Shown in pieces: positions 1 through 7,272 of a stretch of 22,605 nucleotides of DNA. The notes below the pieces were generated by a model. It was given only the letters and a program-made list of their open reading frames with translations, was not told the origin of the DNA and did not search any database. The first letter of the stretch is position 1. Each line of letters starts with the position of its first letter. Location: assembly GCA_964473105.1 (NCBI GenBank), contig CAYYNQ010000006.1, positions 1 to 22,605 of the forward strand, in the 5' to 3' direction. The translations under genes and the position numbers were made by a program. Source of the stretch: CAYYNQ01 sp964473105. Its GTDB lineage: Bacteria; Sumerlaeota; Sumerlaeia; MVZB01.

Positions 1-1
1 A

Positions 2-148
2 GGCCCTCGGGCTGATAACGGGGGGGGGGTTCTGGTGGATGACCACATCCCCCACCGCCTCCCACTCGAGGACACGAAAAAGGGGATTGATATACTCCGG
101 AATGGGGGCGACGCGCTCAAGATCATCATCAAACCACAGGAAGGATAA
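2..148 (+). CDS. C-terminal end of a zinc-type (MDR) alcohol/polyol dehydrogenase, 5'-truncated
   Basis: An open frame runs from the left edge to a TAA at 146-148. Its last ~40 residues read VDDHIPHRLPLEDTKKGIDI followed by a GGDALKIII-type tail. This is the typical end of medium-chain Zn-dependent dehydrogenases (threonine, sorbitol or galactitol-phosphate type), where an HR-x-PLE segment is followed by an amphipathic helix and an ALK(V/I)(V/I) strand. The catalytic zinc site and Rossmann fold lie outside the window, so the substrate cannot be told. The frame crosses a run of ten G at 20-29, and the residues encoded before it do not look family-like, so the extreme left edge may be a sequencing error. 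The stop sits one base before the ATG of the next gene, which suggests one transcript. The family assignment rests on a short tail and is moderate. Confidence 0.55.
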   Translation, partial: GPRADNGGGVLVDDHIPHRLPLEDTKKGIDILRNGGDALKIIIKPQEG

Positions 149-149
149 A

Positions 150-545
150 ATGAAGTTAATCCATACTGGACTAGCCGCAAGCAGTGAGGAACACGCGGAC
201 CGTTTTTTCATCGATATACTCGGGCTCGATAAGTCGACGCCCAAAACTCTTGGGAAGGGGCTGGCCCGGACCATCTTCGGGATTAATGAAGAACTCCTGA
301 TGATAAATTACCGATGCGAAACGGCACATTATGAAATATTCGTGTATCAAGGCTACAGGGCACTGGTAAAGCAAGTCACACATTCCTGTATAGAAGTGGT
401 CAATCGGAAGGACCTTGTCAACAAATGCAGAGTCGCGGGAACAAGGGTTCAAGAGATTCCAAAAGGCCCGGGGACCCTTGTTTTTATCTCTGATTTTGAT
501 GGCAATCTTTTCGAAGTCAAGGAACGGGGACCAGCCTCCAGGTGA
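150..545 (+). CDS. VOC-superfamily (glyoxalase / methylmalonyl-CoA epimerase-like) protein
   Basis: This 131-residue protein has two beta-alpha-beta-beta-beta modules, the size and layout of single-subunit vicinal oxygen chelate enzymes. Likely metal ligands fall at the expected places: His5 (IHTG) and Glu62 in module one, His78 (THSCIEV) and Glu122 (NLFEVKE) in module two. The pattern fits glyoxalase I or methylmalonyl-CoA epimerase-like lyases and isomerases, but the real substrate is unknown. I chose ATG 150 because AGGAAGG (138-144) stands five bases upstream and the fold begins at once with KLIHTG. A longer frame from 39 would add a low-complexity Arg/Ser stretch that is the dehydrogenase tail read out of frame. 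It follows the dehydrogenase by one base, so the two probably work on related metabolites. The family is fairly sure and the reaction is not. Confidence 0.75.
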   Translation: MKLIHTGLAASSEEHADRFFIDILGLDKSTPKTLGKGLARTIFGINEELLMINYRCETAHYEIFVYQGYRALVKQVTHSCIEVVNRKDLVNKCRVAGTRVQEIPKGPGTLVFISDFDGNLFEVKERGPASR

Positions 546-615
546 CCCCACCCGCTCCCCTATAGCCCCAAATTGAACGGACGTCTTGCCCGTTGCACTT
601 AACGGACCGAATCTT

Positions 616-1608
616 ATGAATCCAGACAGGATAATACTGCGCCGGGCCAGCAAGGATGACTTGGGATGTTTTAGCCAGCTGTTCGATCGTTATCCTTACA
701 AGCTTATTCAACAGGTGATGCAGAACCTGGATCGCGCAAATCTGGGTCAACTCTACCTGAATAATCTTGCCCGCACACTTGACCAGAACACGGACCACTG
801 GATTCTCCAGAGTGGAGACCAGGTCATCTCGGCTGCAGGCCTTGTCCCCGATGAATACCACTCATTGATCTACGGGATATCCATGGCCCGGGTTCAGCCC
901 TGGCTGAATACAGTTGAACCCGCCTCTGGAGAACGGCTGATCCGTGAGATTGAGACGGCAGCACGGGACAAAGGCTTGAACCACCTTAGCGTCCGGATGG
1001 ATGGTGCGGATTATGCCAACCTGCAACTCTTCGAAAACCACGGATGGAAAATAGTTGACGTCTCACTGAAGTTCACAATGCCGCTGCCACTGGAAATCAG
1101 GCGCTTCCCGGCACGCCGGAAGCTTAGGACCCTCCAGTTGCGACAGGCCGAACCGACGGATCTGGATTGGAGCAGGCAGCTTGGTTCATCCACACATCAA
1201 TCAAACCACTTTCTGAATGATCCTGGCCTGCCCCGGGAAAAAACAGAAGAACTCCTCTCCAACTGGATTGAACGTTGTTTTCAAGGTCTTGCCTGGCGAA
1301 TATACGTGCTGGAAGACCCACATGTAGGAGGGGTGGGATTCGCCATTTACCTCAAGAACGAATCATTTGCCGAAACGACCGGCCGGAATCCGCTGATCCT
1401 AGATTTTGTATTGATTGACCCCGTAATCCGCGGAGGCGGTATTGGGCCATGGTTCATCGAACAAACCCTCGATCTGGAATCGGATTCAGGCTTTGATTAT
1501 TGTGAGCTTAGGACCTCGCTACATAATACCGCGGCCGTGGTATGTTATGAAAAACTGGGTTTTCAACACTGCACATCGGATTTTATGATGTGTAAATACC
1601 TGAAATAA
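616..1608 (+). CDS. Tandem GNAT-domain N-acetyltransferase
   Basis: The protein has about 330 residues and two GNAT folds in a row. The C-terminal one is complete: DPVIRGGGIG matches the acetyl-CoA pyrophosphate-binding motif (R-x-x-G-x-G), followed by NTAAVVCYEKLGF, the usual Asn/Tyr helix and closing strand. The N-terminal copy has the matching end (ANLQLFENHGW), but its acetyl-CoA loop (EPASGERL) is degenerate, so it may be structural or bind the acceptor. Double-GNAT proteins include mycothiol synthase and several sugar or amino-acid acetyltransferases; I cannot name the acceptor. The frame can open at a TTG at 586, but ATG 616 immediately precedes the conserved PDRIILRRA strand; neither has a strong ribosome site. 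It lies 70 bases after the VOC gene on the same strand and may be co-transcribed. Confidence 0.75.
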   Translation: MNPDRIILRRASKDDLGCFSQLFDRYPYKLIQQVMQNLDRANLGQLYLNNLARTLDQNTDHWILQSGDQVISAAGLVPDEYHSLIYGISMARVQPWLNTVEPASGERLIREIETAARDKGLNHLSVRMDGADYANLQLFENHGWKIVDVSLKFTMPLPLEIRRFPARRKLRTLQLRQAEPTDLDWSRQLGSSTHQSNHFLNDPGLPREKTEELLSNWIERCFQGLAWRIYVLEDPHVGGVGFAIYLKNESFAETTGRNPLILDFVLIDPVIRGGGIGPWFIEQTLDLESDSGFDYCELRTSLHNTAAVVCYEKLGFQHCTSDFMMCKYLK

Positions 1609-1999
1609 CTAAGTATAGGGAGTATAAAACACCGATGGATGATCTCCCATGGCAGAACGATCCATATTTTCCCAACAGGCAAAATATCTCTACTCCGAGG
1701 GTTCGAATCTACAACCGGTACAGTATGGATCGTTTTTAACCTATTTATCTACAATATCATGCAAAAATATCCGGTTACGATTGCTACAGTCATGTTGAGG
1801 CAACTCCACTCGCTTTTCGGGCATTGTCACAAGCTTGGATCAGTAACGGAATCACTGACGTGCTCATCATGCCGGTCAGCCAATAAAAAGACCGGGCAAA
1901 TTGATGGGTCTACTTTCGGTTTTGCATATCCGGTTGAATTCAGGCATAGATAGTGGCCCTTGTTACAGTCTGGTAAATAAATGATGGGGGGCTCAAGGG
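1609..1999. other. 391-base gap before the oad operon; structured, no convincing gene
   Basis: This stretch is AT-richer than its neighbours. It contains a long inverted repeat (1654-1736, listed separately) and smaller hairpins: TCAGT/ACTGA at 1840-1844 and 1854-1858, and CCGGTC/GACCGG at 1872-1877 and 1890-1895. A 10-base direct repeat ATATCCGGTT occurs at 1767-1776 and 1926-1935. Its core CCGGTT is complementary to AACCGG at 1713-1718 inside the big hairpin loop, so alternative RNA pairings are possible. An open frame of 104 codons (1639-1953) has no recognisable domain and overlaps these structures. I saw only weak promoter-like hexamers. It probably holds the leader and promoter of oadG, possibly a structured RNA. 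Confidence 0.6.
1654..1736 (+). repeat. Long-armed inverted repeat with T-run (hairpin candidate)
   Basis: AACGATCCATA (1656-1666) is perfectly complementary to TATGGATCGTT (1724-1734). With two G-U pairs the stem extends to 15 consecutive pairs (1654-1668 with 1722-1736), closing a 53-base loop. The 3' arm runs into TTTTT (1733-1737). It lies 45 bases after the acetyltransferase stop, so it could be a terminator-like 3' end, a regulatory leader of the oad operon or a separate small RNA. The pairing is seen directly and the role is inference. Confidence 0.7.
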
Positions 2000-2230
2000 A
2001 TGATTGCCGATGGATTGAACCTCATGATTACAGGGATGGCAGTTGTTTTTGTATTCCTCTCGCTCCTCGTTGGGATGATGCTTTGGATGACCCGCATTCT
2101 GGCACCACATGCCCACATTTTTCCCGGGAATGAGGCCACATCCGGAACCCCGGACCGTAGCACCACCGATGATGTGCAGATTGCCGTGGCAATTGCAGCA
2201 CTCGAGGTGAATCACGGAAAAATAAGCTAG
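2000..2230 (+). CDS. oadG: Oxaloacetate decarboxylase gamma chain (Na+ pump subunit OadG)
   Basis: This 76-residue protein has one N-terminal membrane helix (about residues 9-30, MITGMAVVFVFLSLLV), a short polar linker and a C-terminal AVAIAALEV segment. That is the family layout, in which the C-terminus ends in an AIAA helix. In the known pump, OadG anchors the biotin-bearing alpha subunit to the membrane beta subunit and helps assembly and zinc binding. The identification rests on the TM/AIAA pattern plus its place directly before oadA and oadB, 26 bases upstream of oadA. Start ATG 2000 is preceded by a G-rich run and AAGGG (1986-1999), with rather tight spacing. The zinc-binding His/Asp residues described for enterobacterial OadG cannot be identified with certainty here. 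Confidence 0.85.
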   Translation: MIADGLNLMITGMAVVFVFLSLLVGMMLWMTRILAPHAHIFPGNEATSGTPDRSTTDDVQIAVAIAALEVNHGKIS

Positions 2231-2256
2231 AGCTCAAAGAAAGACCCATTCAGCCC

Positions 2257-4053
2257 GTGCCCAAGAAACTTGTCCATGTCATGAACACAGCATTCCGTGA
2301 CGGGTTCCAATCCGTCTATGGAGCACGCGTCCTCACTGAGGACTTCCTGCCTGCGGTCGAGGCGGCCCGTGAGGCGGGGATCACACACTTCGAGGCTGGA
2401 GGTGGAGCACGTTACCAGTCGCTTTATTTCTACTGCAACGAAGATGCTTTCGACATGATGGACGCGTTTCGCAAAGCAGCCGGGCCAAATGCAAATCTGC
2501 AAACACTGGCACGCGGCGTCAACGTTGTCGGCCTTGATTCACAATCTTCTGACATCATCGACCTGCATGCGAAGATGTTCAAAAAGCATGGAATGACCAC
2601 CATCCGGAACTTTGATGCGCTCAATGACGTCGAGAACCTTATCCACAGCGGTCGCTGCATCACAAAGCATGGGCTGAAACATGAAGTCTGTGTCACTCTG
2701 ATGGAGCTCCCCCCCGGATGTAGCGGGGCGCACGACACACAGTTCTACATGGATACCCTGCGTATGATTCTTGATGCGGATATACCCTACGACTCGGTCT
2801 GTTTTAAAGACGCATCGGGCACCGCGATCCCCTCCAAAGTCTTCAACACAATCCGCGCAGCAAGGGCCATGCTCGGCGAAAACGTTCACATCCGTTTCCA
2901 TACCCACGAGACAGCCGGCATCAGCGTCGCGGGCTATCGTGCCGCACTTGAAGCCGGATGTGACGGAATCGACCTGTCGTTGGCCCCATGTTCCGGGGGC
3001 ACCTGCCAGCCTGACTATGCCGTGATGTGGCACGCCCTGCGTGGAACCGAGTTTGATCTCGGCATCAATATCGACAAGGTGATGGAAGCCGAGGAGGTTT
3101 TCAAGGAATGCATGAAAGACTACTTCATGCCGCCCGAAGCCCTCGCTGTCGAGCCCATGATACCTTGGAGTCCAATGCCCGGCGGCGCACTAACCGCCAA
3201 TTCCCAAATGATGCGCGACAATCAGATCATGGACCGCTTCCCTGAAGTGATTTCCGCAATGAGCGAGGTTGTCCGCAAAGGCGGTTTTGGGACATCGGTT
3301 ACACCGGTCTCTCAATTTTACTTCCAACAGGCATTCAATAACGTGATGTTTGGGCCATGGAATAAAATAGCCGAGAGTTACGGACGCATGGTGCTCGGTT
3401 ATTTTGGACGGACGCCCGTTGATCCGGATCCCGAGGTTATGAAAATCGCCAGCCAGCAGCTCGGCATGGAACCGACCCATGAAAAGGTCCTTGACCTCAA
3501 TGATGCCAACCCTGACAAGGGGATTTCTGCCGCAAAAAAGATTCTCGAGCAGGAAAACCTGCCTGTCACCGATGAGAATATCTTCATTGTCTCCACCTGC
3601 AAGGAAAAGGGCATCCTGTTCCTCAGAGGTGAAGCAAAGACCGGCATTCGAAAGATCGATCCACAAAAGGAAGCCTCAAGTGCTTCCGCTGCCGGTGGTT
3701 ATACGGTACAGGTCAATGACAAATCCTATTCGATCCGAATCGATGGCAATACCGCAACGGTAAACGGCAAGACCTATGAAATCGATGTCAGGAAAGGATC
3801 TGACACGGGATCTTCTTCGGTGTCATCCATGCCCAGTGAGGGCCGGAAGGTCGAGGCTCCAATGCCCGGCGTGGTCATCTCGATTGATAAACAACCGGGT
3901 GACGCCGTTGACAGCGGCGAAACAATCCTGGTCCAGGAAGCCATGAAGATGGAAGTTGAGGTTAAGTCACCGGTTGAAGGCAAGATCGTCTCAATCGATG
4001 TCGCCGTGAGCGACCAAGTCACAGCGGGACAGACCCTGGCTGTGGTCCAGTAA
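2257..4053 (+). CDS. oadA: Oxaloacetate decarboxylase alpha chain / biotin-dependent carboxyltransferase with fused biotin carrier
   Basis: This 598-residue cytoplasmic subunit moves CO2 from a keto acid (probably oxaloacetate) to biotin. Residues ~5-270 form the carboxyltransferase TIM barrel: RDG at 14-16 (Asp15 a metal ligand), Lys184 in CFKDASG (the lysine carbamylated in the family) and His215/His217 in RFHTHETAG (metal ligands). About residues 280-460 match the conserved C-terminal carboxyltransferase domain, with VRKGGFGTSVTPVSQFYF-type sequence. A Ser/Ala linker follows, then a biotinyl domain ending with biotin Lys564 in EAMKM. The usual DTTLRDGHQS opening is replaced by MNTAFRDGFQS, a divergent subfamily. 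The start is GTG 2257; an in-frame ATG at 2281 would cut the first strand. It lies between oadG and oadB, which favours a sodium pump over pyruvate carboxylase subunit B. Confidence 0.9.
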   Translation: MPKKLVHVMNTAFRDGFQSVYGARVLTEDFLPAVEAAREAGITHFEAGGGARYQSLYFYCNEDAFDMMDAFRKAAGPNANLQTLARGVNVVGLDSQSSDIIDLHAKMFKKHGMTTIRNFDALNDVENLIHSGRCITKHGLKHEVCVTLMELPPGCSGAHDTQFYMDTLRMILDADIPYDSVCFKDASGTAIPSKVFNTIRAARAMLGENVHIRFHTHETAGISVAGYRAALEAGCDGIDLSLAPCSGGTCQPDYAVMWHALRGTEFDLGINIDKVMEAEEVFKECMKDYFMPPEALAVEPMIPWSPMPGGALTANSQMMRDNQIMDRFPEVISAMSEVVRKGGFGTSVTPVSQFYFQQAFNNVMFGPWNKIAESYGRMVLGYFGRTPVDPDPEVMKIASQQLGMEPTHEKVLDLNDANPDKGISAAKKILEQENLPVTDENIFIVSTCKEKGILFLRGEAKTGIRKIDPQKEASSASAAGGYTVQVNDKSYSIRIDGNTATVNGKTYEIDVRKGSDTGSSSVSSMPSEGRKVEAPMPGVVISIDKQPGDAVDSGETILVQEAMKMEVEVKSPVEGKIVSIDVAVSDQVTAGQTLAVVQ

Positions 4054-4085
4054 CTTGAAAACTTGCCCCAAGCAGGTCGAATTCA

Positions 4086-5222
4086 TTGAGTGAAATCTGG
4101 CAATCCACCGGCCTGTTCAACCTGTTCAGCACTGACGGGATCCTCAGGATCGTCATGATGGGAATTGGCCTGCTGCTTATCTGGCTGGCGATCCACAAGG
4201 AATTCGAACCACTGCTACTGCTGCCAATCGGCTTCGGTGGCATCTTGGCCAACATCCCCGTCGCGGGAATTGCGGGCCCGGACGGGTTCCTCGGAATTAT
4301 TGCGAATTTCGGCCTGGCTAATGGCCTGTTCCCGCTGCTGATTTTCATGGGTGTCGGCGCAATGACGGACTTCGGGCCGTTGCTGGCCAACCCCAAAACC
4401 GCACTGCTGGGTGCCGCCGCACAATTCGGCATCTTTACAACCCTGATTGGCGCATTGATCCTCAGTGGCATGTTTGACACGATTGACTTCGACTTGAAGG
4501 ATGCCGCAGCCATCGGCATCATCGGTGGTGCCGATGGCCCGACCGCCATTTTTCTCTCCAGCAAGCTGGCTCCTGATTTGCTGGGGGCGATCGCCGTTGC
4601 CGCCTACTCCTACATGGCACTGGTGCCGATCATCCAGCCACCGATCATGCGCTGGCTGACCAACGCGGATGAACGTGCGATCGAGATGAAACAACTGCGT
4701 CACGTGCCGCTGATCGAAAAGATCGTATTTCCAATCAGCGTGCTGATGCTGTGTATCCTGTTCATTCCAGACGCGACACCGTTGATCGGCGCGTTAATGT
4801 TCGGCAACCTGATCAAGGAATCGGGTGTGGTAGAGCGGTTATCCAGCTGCCTAAAAAACGAGTTGATCAACATCGTGACTATTTTGCTCGGCCTGTCGGT
4901 CGGCTCAAAACTCGCCGCCGACAAATTCCTGAAACTGGAGACGATAGGGATCCTGTTACTGGGCTTAGTGGCATTCGGGATCGGGACGGCAACAGGCGTG
5001 CTGCTGGCAAAGTTCATGAACCGTGTCTCAAGGGACAGAATCAACCCCCTGATCGGCGCGGCGGGGGTCTCGGCAGTACCGATGGCCGCGCGTGTCGTGA
5101 ACAGGGTGGGCAGTGAGTCCAACCCGCATAATCATTTATTGATGCACGCTATGGGCCCGAATGTGGCGGGCGTGATTGGATCGGCTGTTGCCGCCGGTGT
5201 TCTGCTGGCAATATGTGGGTAA
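4086..5222 (+). CDS. oadB: Oxaloacetate decarboxylase beta chain (Na+-translocating membrane subunit)
   Basis: This 378-residue integral membrane protein decarboxylates carboxybiotin and couples this to Na+ export. The residues reported as important for Na+/H+ passage in Klebsiella OadB (Asp203, Tyr229, Asn373, Gly377, Ser382, Arg389) all appear here at a constant offset of 53: Asp150 in GGADGPT, Tyr176, Asn320, Gly324, Ser329 and Arg336. The closing NHLLMHAMGPNVAGVIGSAV block is also typical. The start is a TTG at 4086: the usual N-terminal residues before FEPLLLLPIGFG need it, and the first in-frame ATG (4156) would remove about 23 residues. The spacer to oadA is 32 bases, consistent with one operon. 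With all key residues present, the pump is likely active. In some families such beta subunits serve methylmalonyl- or glutaconyl-CoA decarboxylases; the neighbouring alpha subunit argues for a keto-acid substrate. Confidence 0.93.
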   Translation: MSEIWQSTGLFNLFSTDGILRIVMMGIGLLLIWLAIHKEFEPLLLLPIGFGGILANIPVAGIAGPDGFLGIIANFGLANGLFPLLIFMGVGAMTDFGPLLANPKTALLGAAAQFGIFTTLIGALILSGMFDTIDFDLKDAAAIGIIGGADGPTAIFLSSKLAPDLLGAIAVAAYSYMALVPIIQPPIMRWLTNADERAIEMKQLRHVPLIEKIVFPISVLMLCILFIPDATPLIGALMFGNLIKESGVVERLSSCLKNELINIVTILLGLSVGSKLAADKFLKLETIGILLLGLVAFGIGTATGVLLAKFMNRVSRDRINPLIGAAGVSAVPMAARVVNRVGSESNPHNHLLMHAMGPNVAGVIGSAVAAGVLLAICG

Positions 5223-5291
5223 TTGGCCTGTCCATCTCCGGGACATAATCAGAGCCTGACGAATTTGATCCCCAAATGGGTAGGATTACGG

Positions 5292-6056
5292 ATGCGGATC
5301 ACAACATGGAACGTCAACGGCCTGCGTGCAGCCCTTCGCAAGGGATTTTCCGGGCAACTCGATAAATTACAGCCCGATGTCCTGCTGCTTCAGGAAACCC
5401 GCGCCATGCCTGAACAACTGCCTCCTGAATGGCGTGAACCCGCCGGCTGGTACGTACACTGGAATCCTGCCGATAAGAAGGGCTACTCGGGTACGGCGAT
5501 CTGGTCCAGGAAGCCATTCAAGATCATCGGTACCGGGATAAGTGGCTTCGATCCTGAAGGCCGTGTGATCCACGCTAGAACCGAGGGGGTCGAGGTGTTG
5601 AGTGTCTACCTGCCCTCGGGGTCTTCCGGCGAGAACCGGCAGAAGGTCAAGGATTCTTGGTTAGATGAATTTCGGCCATGGATCAGGCCCCTGGTAAAAA
5701 AAAGGACTCCGGTCATCCTTGGCGGTGATCTCAACATCGCCCATACCGAAAGGGACATCTTCCATGCAAAGAGCAATAGGAATACCTCTGGTTTCCTGCC
5801 ACACGAACGCCGCTGGTTCGGTGACATCCTTGCTGATGGATGGCATGACCTGGTCCGTGAATATTATGGCGACCGCCACGGACCCTATTCATGGTGGTCG
5901 AACAGGGGCCGTGCCCGCGAACTGAATCGGGGCTGGCGCATCGATTACCTGCTGGCCAACAGATCGGCCTCGAAACGGTTTAAATCAGCCGACATTCACC
6001 GCGAAGGCGGCCTGAAAATCTCTGACCATGCCCCCGTATCGATAGTCTTGGATTGA
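5292..6056 (+). CDS. xth: Exodeoxyribonuclease III / AP endonuclease
   Basis: This 254-residue protein of the exonuclease/endonuclease/phosphatase fold repairs abasic sites and 3' blocked ends in DNA. Family signatures are visible in order: MRITTWNVNGLRAA at the start (Asn7, Asn9), LLLQETR with metal-binding Glu35, SVYLPSG, GGDLNIAHTERD (Asp and Asn of the active site), a WRIDYLL segment and the final SDHAP with catalytic Asp-His. Length is normal. ATG 5292 was chosen because the motif-bearing first strand begins there and AGGAT (5282-5286) precedes it by five bases. The open frame reaches back to 5223, directly after the oadB stop, but those extra residues are not family-like. It follows oadB by 69 bases and may be read from the same transcript. 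Confidence 0.92.
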   Translation: MRITTWNVNGLRAALRKGFSGQLDKLQPDVLLLQETRAMPEQLPPEWREPAGWYVHWNPADKKGYSGTAIWSRKPFKIIGTGISGFDPEGRVIHARTEGVEVLSVYLPSGSSGENRQKVKDSWLDEFRPWIRPLVKKRTPVILGGDLNIAHTERDIFHAKSNRNTSGFLPHERRWFGDILADGWHDLVREYYGDRHGPYSWWSNRGRARELNRGWRIDYLLANRSASKRFKSADIHREGGLKISDHAPVSIVLD

Positions 6057-6097
6057 GCACGGACTGAATCCCCTCCCAAGAAGACCAAAATTCCCGA

Positions 6098-7045
6098 TCA
6101 ATCACCCCTCACCCCTGCCTTGATCCGCTTCCAGGCCTCATAATTTCCCTTCGGTGCCTCCATGGCTATTTGCCAGGTTCGCGGGTGCCAATCACCCTGT
6201 TTCAGGCACAACACCCAGGCCGCAAGGTAATCAAGCGGCCAGATTCGCGGGGCTGACCGCATCTTCCTGCGGTAAAACAATCCAAAACTGGATTGGTGTG
6301 TCGAATAGATGAGGTTTCTGAGATAGGCCGGCTCTAGACGCACAGCCGGAATGATATGGCGAAGACTAAGCATGGGATCCCAGCCGATGATCCCGCCATT
6401 ATCCGCAACGGATAGAACCAAGTCGGTATCTTCGCCACCTGAAAGCGCCTCCCCACAGCGCCCGAGGGACATTCGTTCACTGTCTCCAGCAACCGTCTCG
6501 GCATAGGAGACGGCATGGCTGCGCAAAACGGCTAATCCCGCACCACAGGGAAACCAGTTTTCATACTGGCGGGCGGAAACAGTCCGAAGGGACCGGTTCC
6601 CGAAATCCCGCAGGGCAAGATAAGGCAAAAAGCGTCGGGCCCAGATGGGGGGTTCACGTTCATATTCCGGCAGACATTTCCCTCCCAAAACACCCAACCC
6701 GGGTTCCTGTACGAAAAGCTTCAACACCTGCGCCAAATAGTTATCAGAAAGGATGTTGTCATCATCAATAAAAACGATGATGTCGGCGCGGGATTCAGCA
6801 ATGGCCCTCAAGCGCGCCGGGGCCAAACCCAGATTCGCCTCAATTACTACCCTGGCGTGTCGAAATCCATCCAGGTCCAGTTCTTCTGCCAGTGGCTGGT
6901 CGGATCGATTATCCACAACCACCAGTTCCCATTTTGCCGGGTCAAGAATTTGACGGCTGAGGCCGGCGAGTACATCTGCCAGGATTCGCTGGTCTGGATT
7001 ATGGCTGCAAAGGCAGACGGAAAGTATTGGCCCTGATCCGGTCAT
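6098..7045 (-). CDS. Family 2 glycosyltransferase (GT-A fold)
   Basis: This 315-residue protein has no signal peptide. The GT2 nucleotide-sugar domain covers about residues 6-230: SVCLCSHN at the first strand, VVVDNRSDQ (Asp binding the nucleotide), and IDDDN at 93-97 (the DxD-type metal site). A later SGGEDTDL segment resembles the ED motif that supplies the catalytic acid/base. It probably adds a sugar to a surface glycan or modifies a lipid carrier; donor and acceptor cannot be told. It stands alone on the minus strand, tail to tail with the exonuclease gene (41-base gap) and head to head with the desaturase. The ribosome site upstream of ATG 7045 is weak. Confidence 0.85.
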   Translation of the reverse strand: MTGSGPILSVCLCSHNPDQRILADVLAGLSRQILDPAKWELVVVDNRSDQPLAEELDLDGFRHARVVIEANLGLAPARLRAIAESRADIIVFIDDDNILSDNYLAQVLKLFVQEPGLGVLGGKCLPEYEREPPIWARRFLPYLALRDFGNRSLRTVSARQYENWFPCGAGLAVLRSHAVSYAETVAGDSERMSLGRCGEALSGGEDTDLVLSVADNGGIIGWDPMLSLRHIIPAVRLEPAYLRNLIYSTHQSSFGLFYRRKMRSAPRIWPLDYLAAWVLCLKQGDWHPRTWQIAMEAPKGNYEAWKRIKAGVRGD

Positions 7046-7080
7046 GCTTGAAATATTCTTGAGATTTCAGGGATTTCACA

Positions 7081-7185
7081 ATGAGAATCAGACGGCTCCA
7101 TGCAAGAGGTCAGACCAAACGAAACAAATCGATCTATCATCCAGCCACTCAATATCAAAACCGGGGCTATGGAGCTGATTCTCGT
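7081..7185. repeat. Long bulged inverted repeat between divergent genes
   Basis: GAGAATCA (7083-7090) pairs with TGATTCTC (7176-7183) and GCTCCAT (7095-7101) pairs with ATGGAGC (7169-7175). A four-base bulge (7091-7094) interrupts only the left arm. With flanking pairs (7081-7082 with 7184-7185, and 7102 with 7168, two of them G-U) there are about 18 pairs around a 65-base loop. No T-run follows on either strand, so it is not a simple terminator. It may be an operator for the divergent pair, a structured leader or small RNA, or a remnant of a miniature mobile element. Confidence 0.75.
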
Positions 7186-7242
7186 CCCCATGAATCATAA
7201 GGCATATATTAATAATGCTACATGATAATCTGGGGGTGGTTT

Positions 7243-7272
7243 TTGACAAAATTGTCTTTCATTTCCTAATAT
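7243..7272 (+). promoter_or_regulatory. Sigma-70-type promoter for the desaturase
   Basis: A perfect -35 TTGACA (7243-7248) is followed after 18 bases by TAATAT (7267-7272). An overlapping perfect TATAAT (7270-7275) sits at a longer, less favourable 21-base spacing. The surroundings are AT-rich, and the direction matches the desaturase starting at 7387. Confidence 0.65.

Noticed and set aside
39..149. N-terminal extension of the VOC gene from ATG 39
   Set aside because: This segment is the out-of-frame reading of the dehydrogenase C-terminus; ATG 150 has a good ribosome site and begins the fold.
1701..1709. GTTCGAATC, resembling a tRNA T-loop
   Set aside because: The flanking five bases do not pair as a T-stem (GAGGG against CTACA) and there is no anticodon or acceptor stem around it.
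1654..1736. Integron attC site
   Set aside because: The arm ends do not fit the GTTRRRY / RYYYAAC core pattern and no integrase or cassette array is present.
1639..1953. 104-codon plus-strand open frame between the acetyltransferase and oadG
   Set aside because: No ribosome site, no recognisable domain or repeat, AT-rich with rare-looking composition, and it runs through the hairpins and direct repeats.
4019..4564. 181-codon minus-strand frame over oadB
   Set aside because: Antisense shadow rich in Pro/Ser/Ala; oadB on the other strand has all diagnostic residues.
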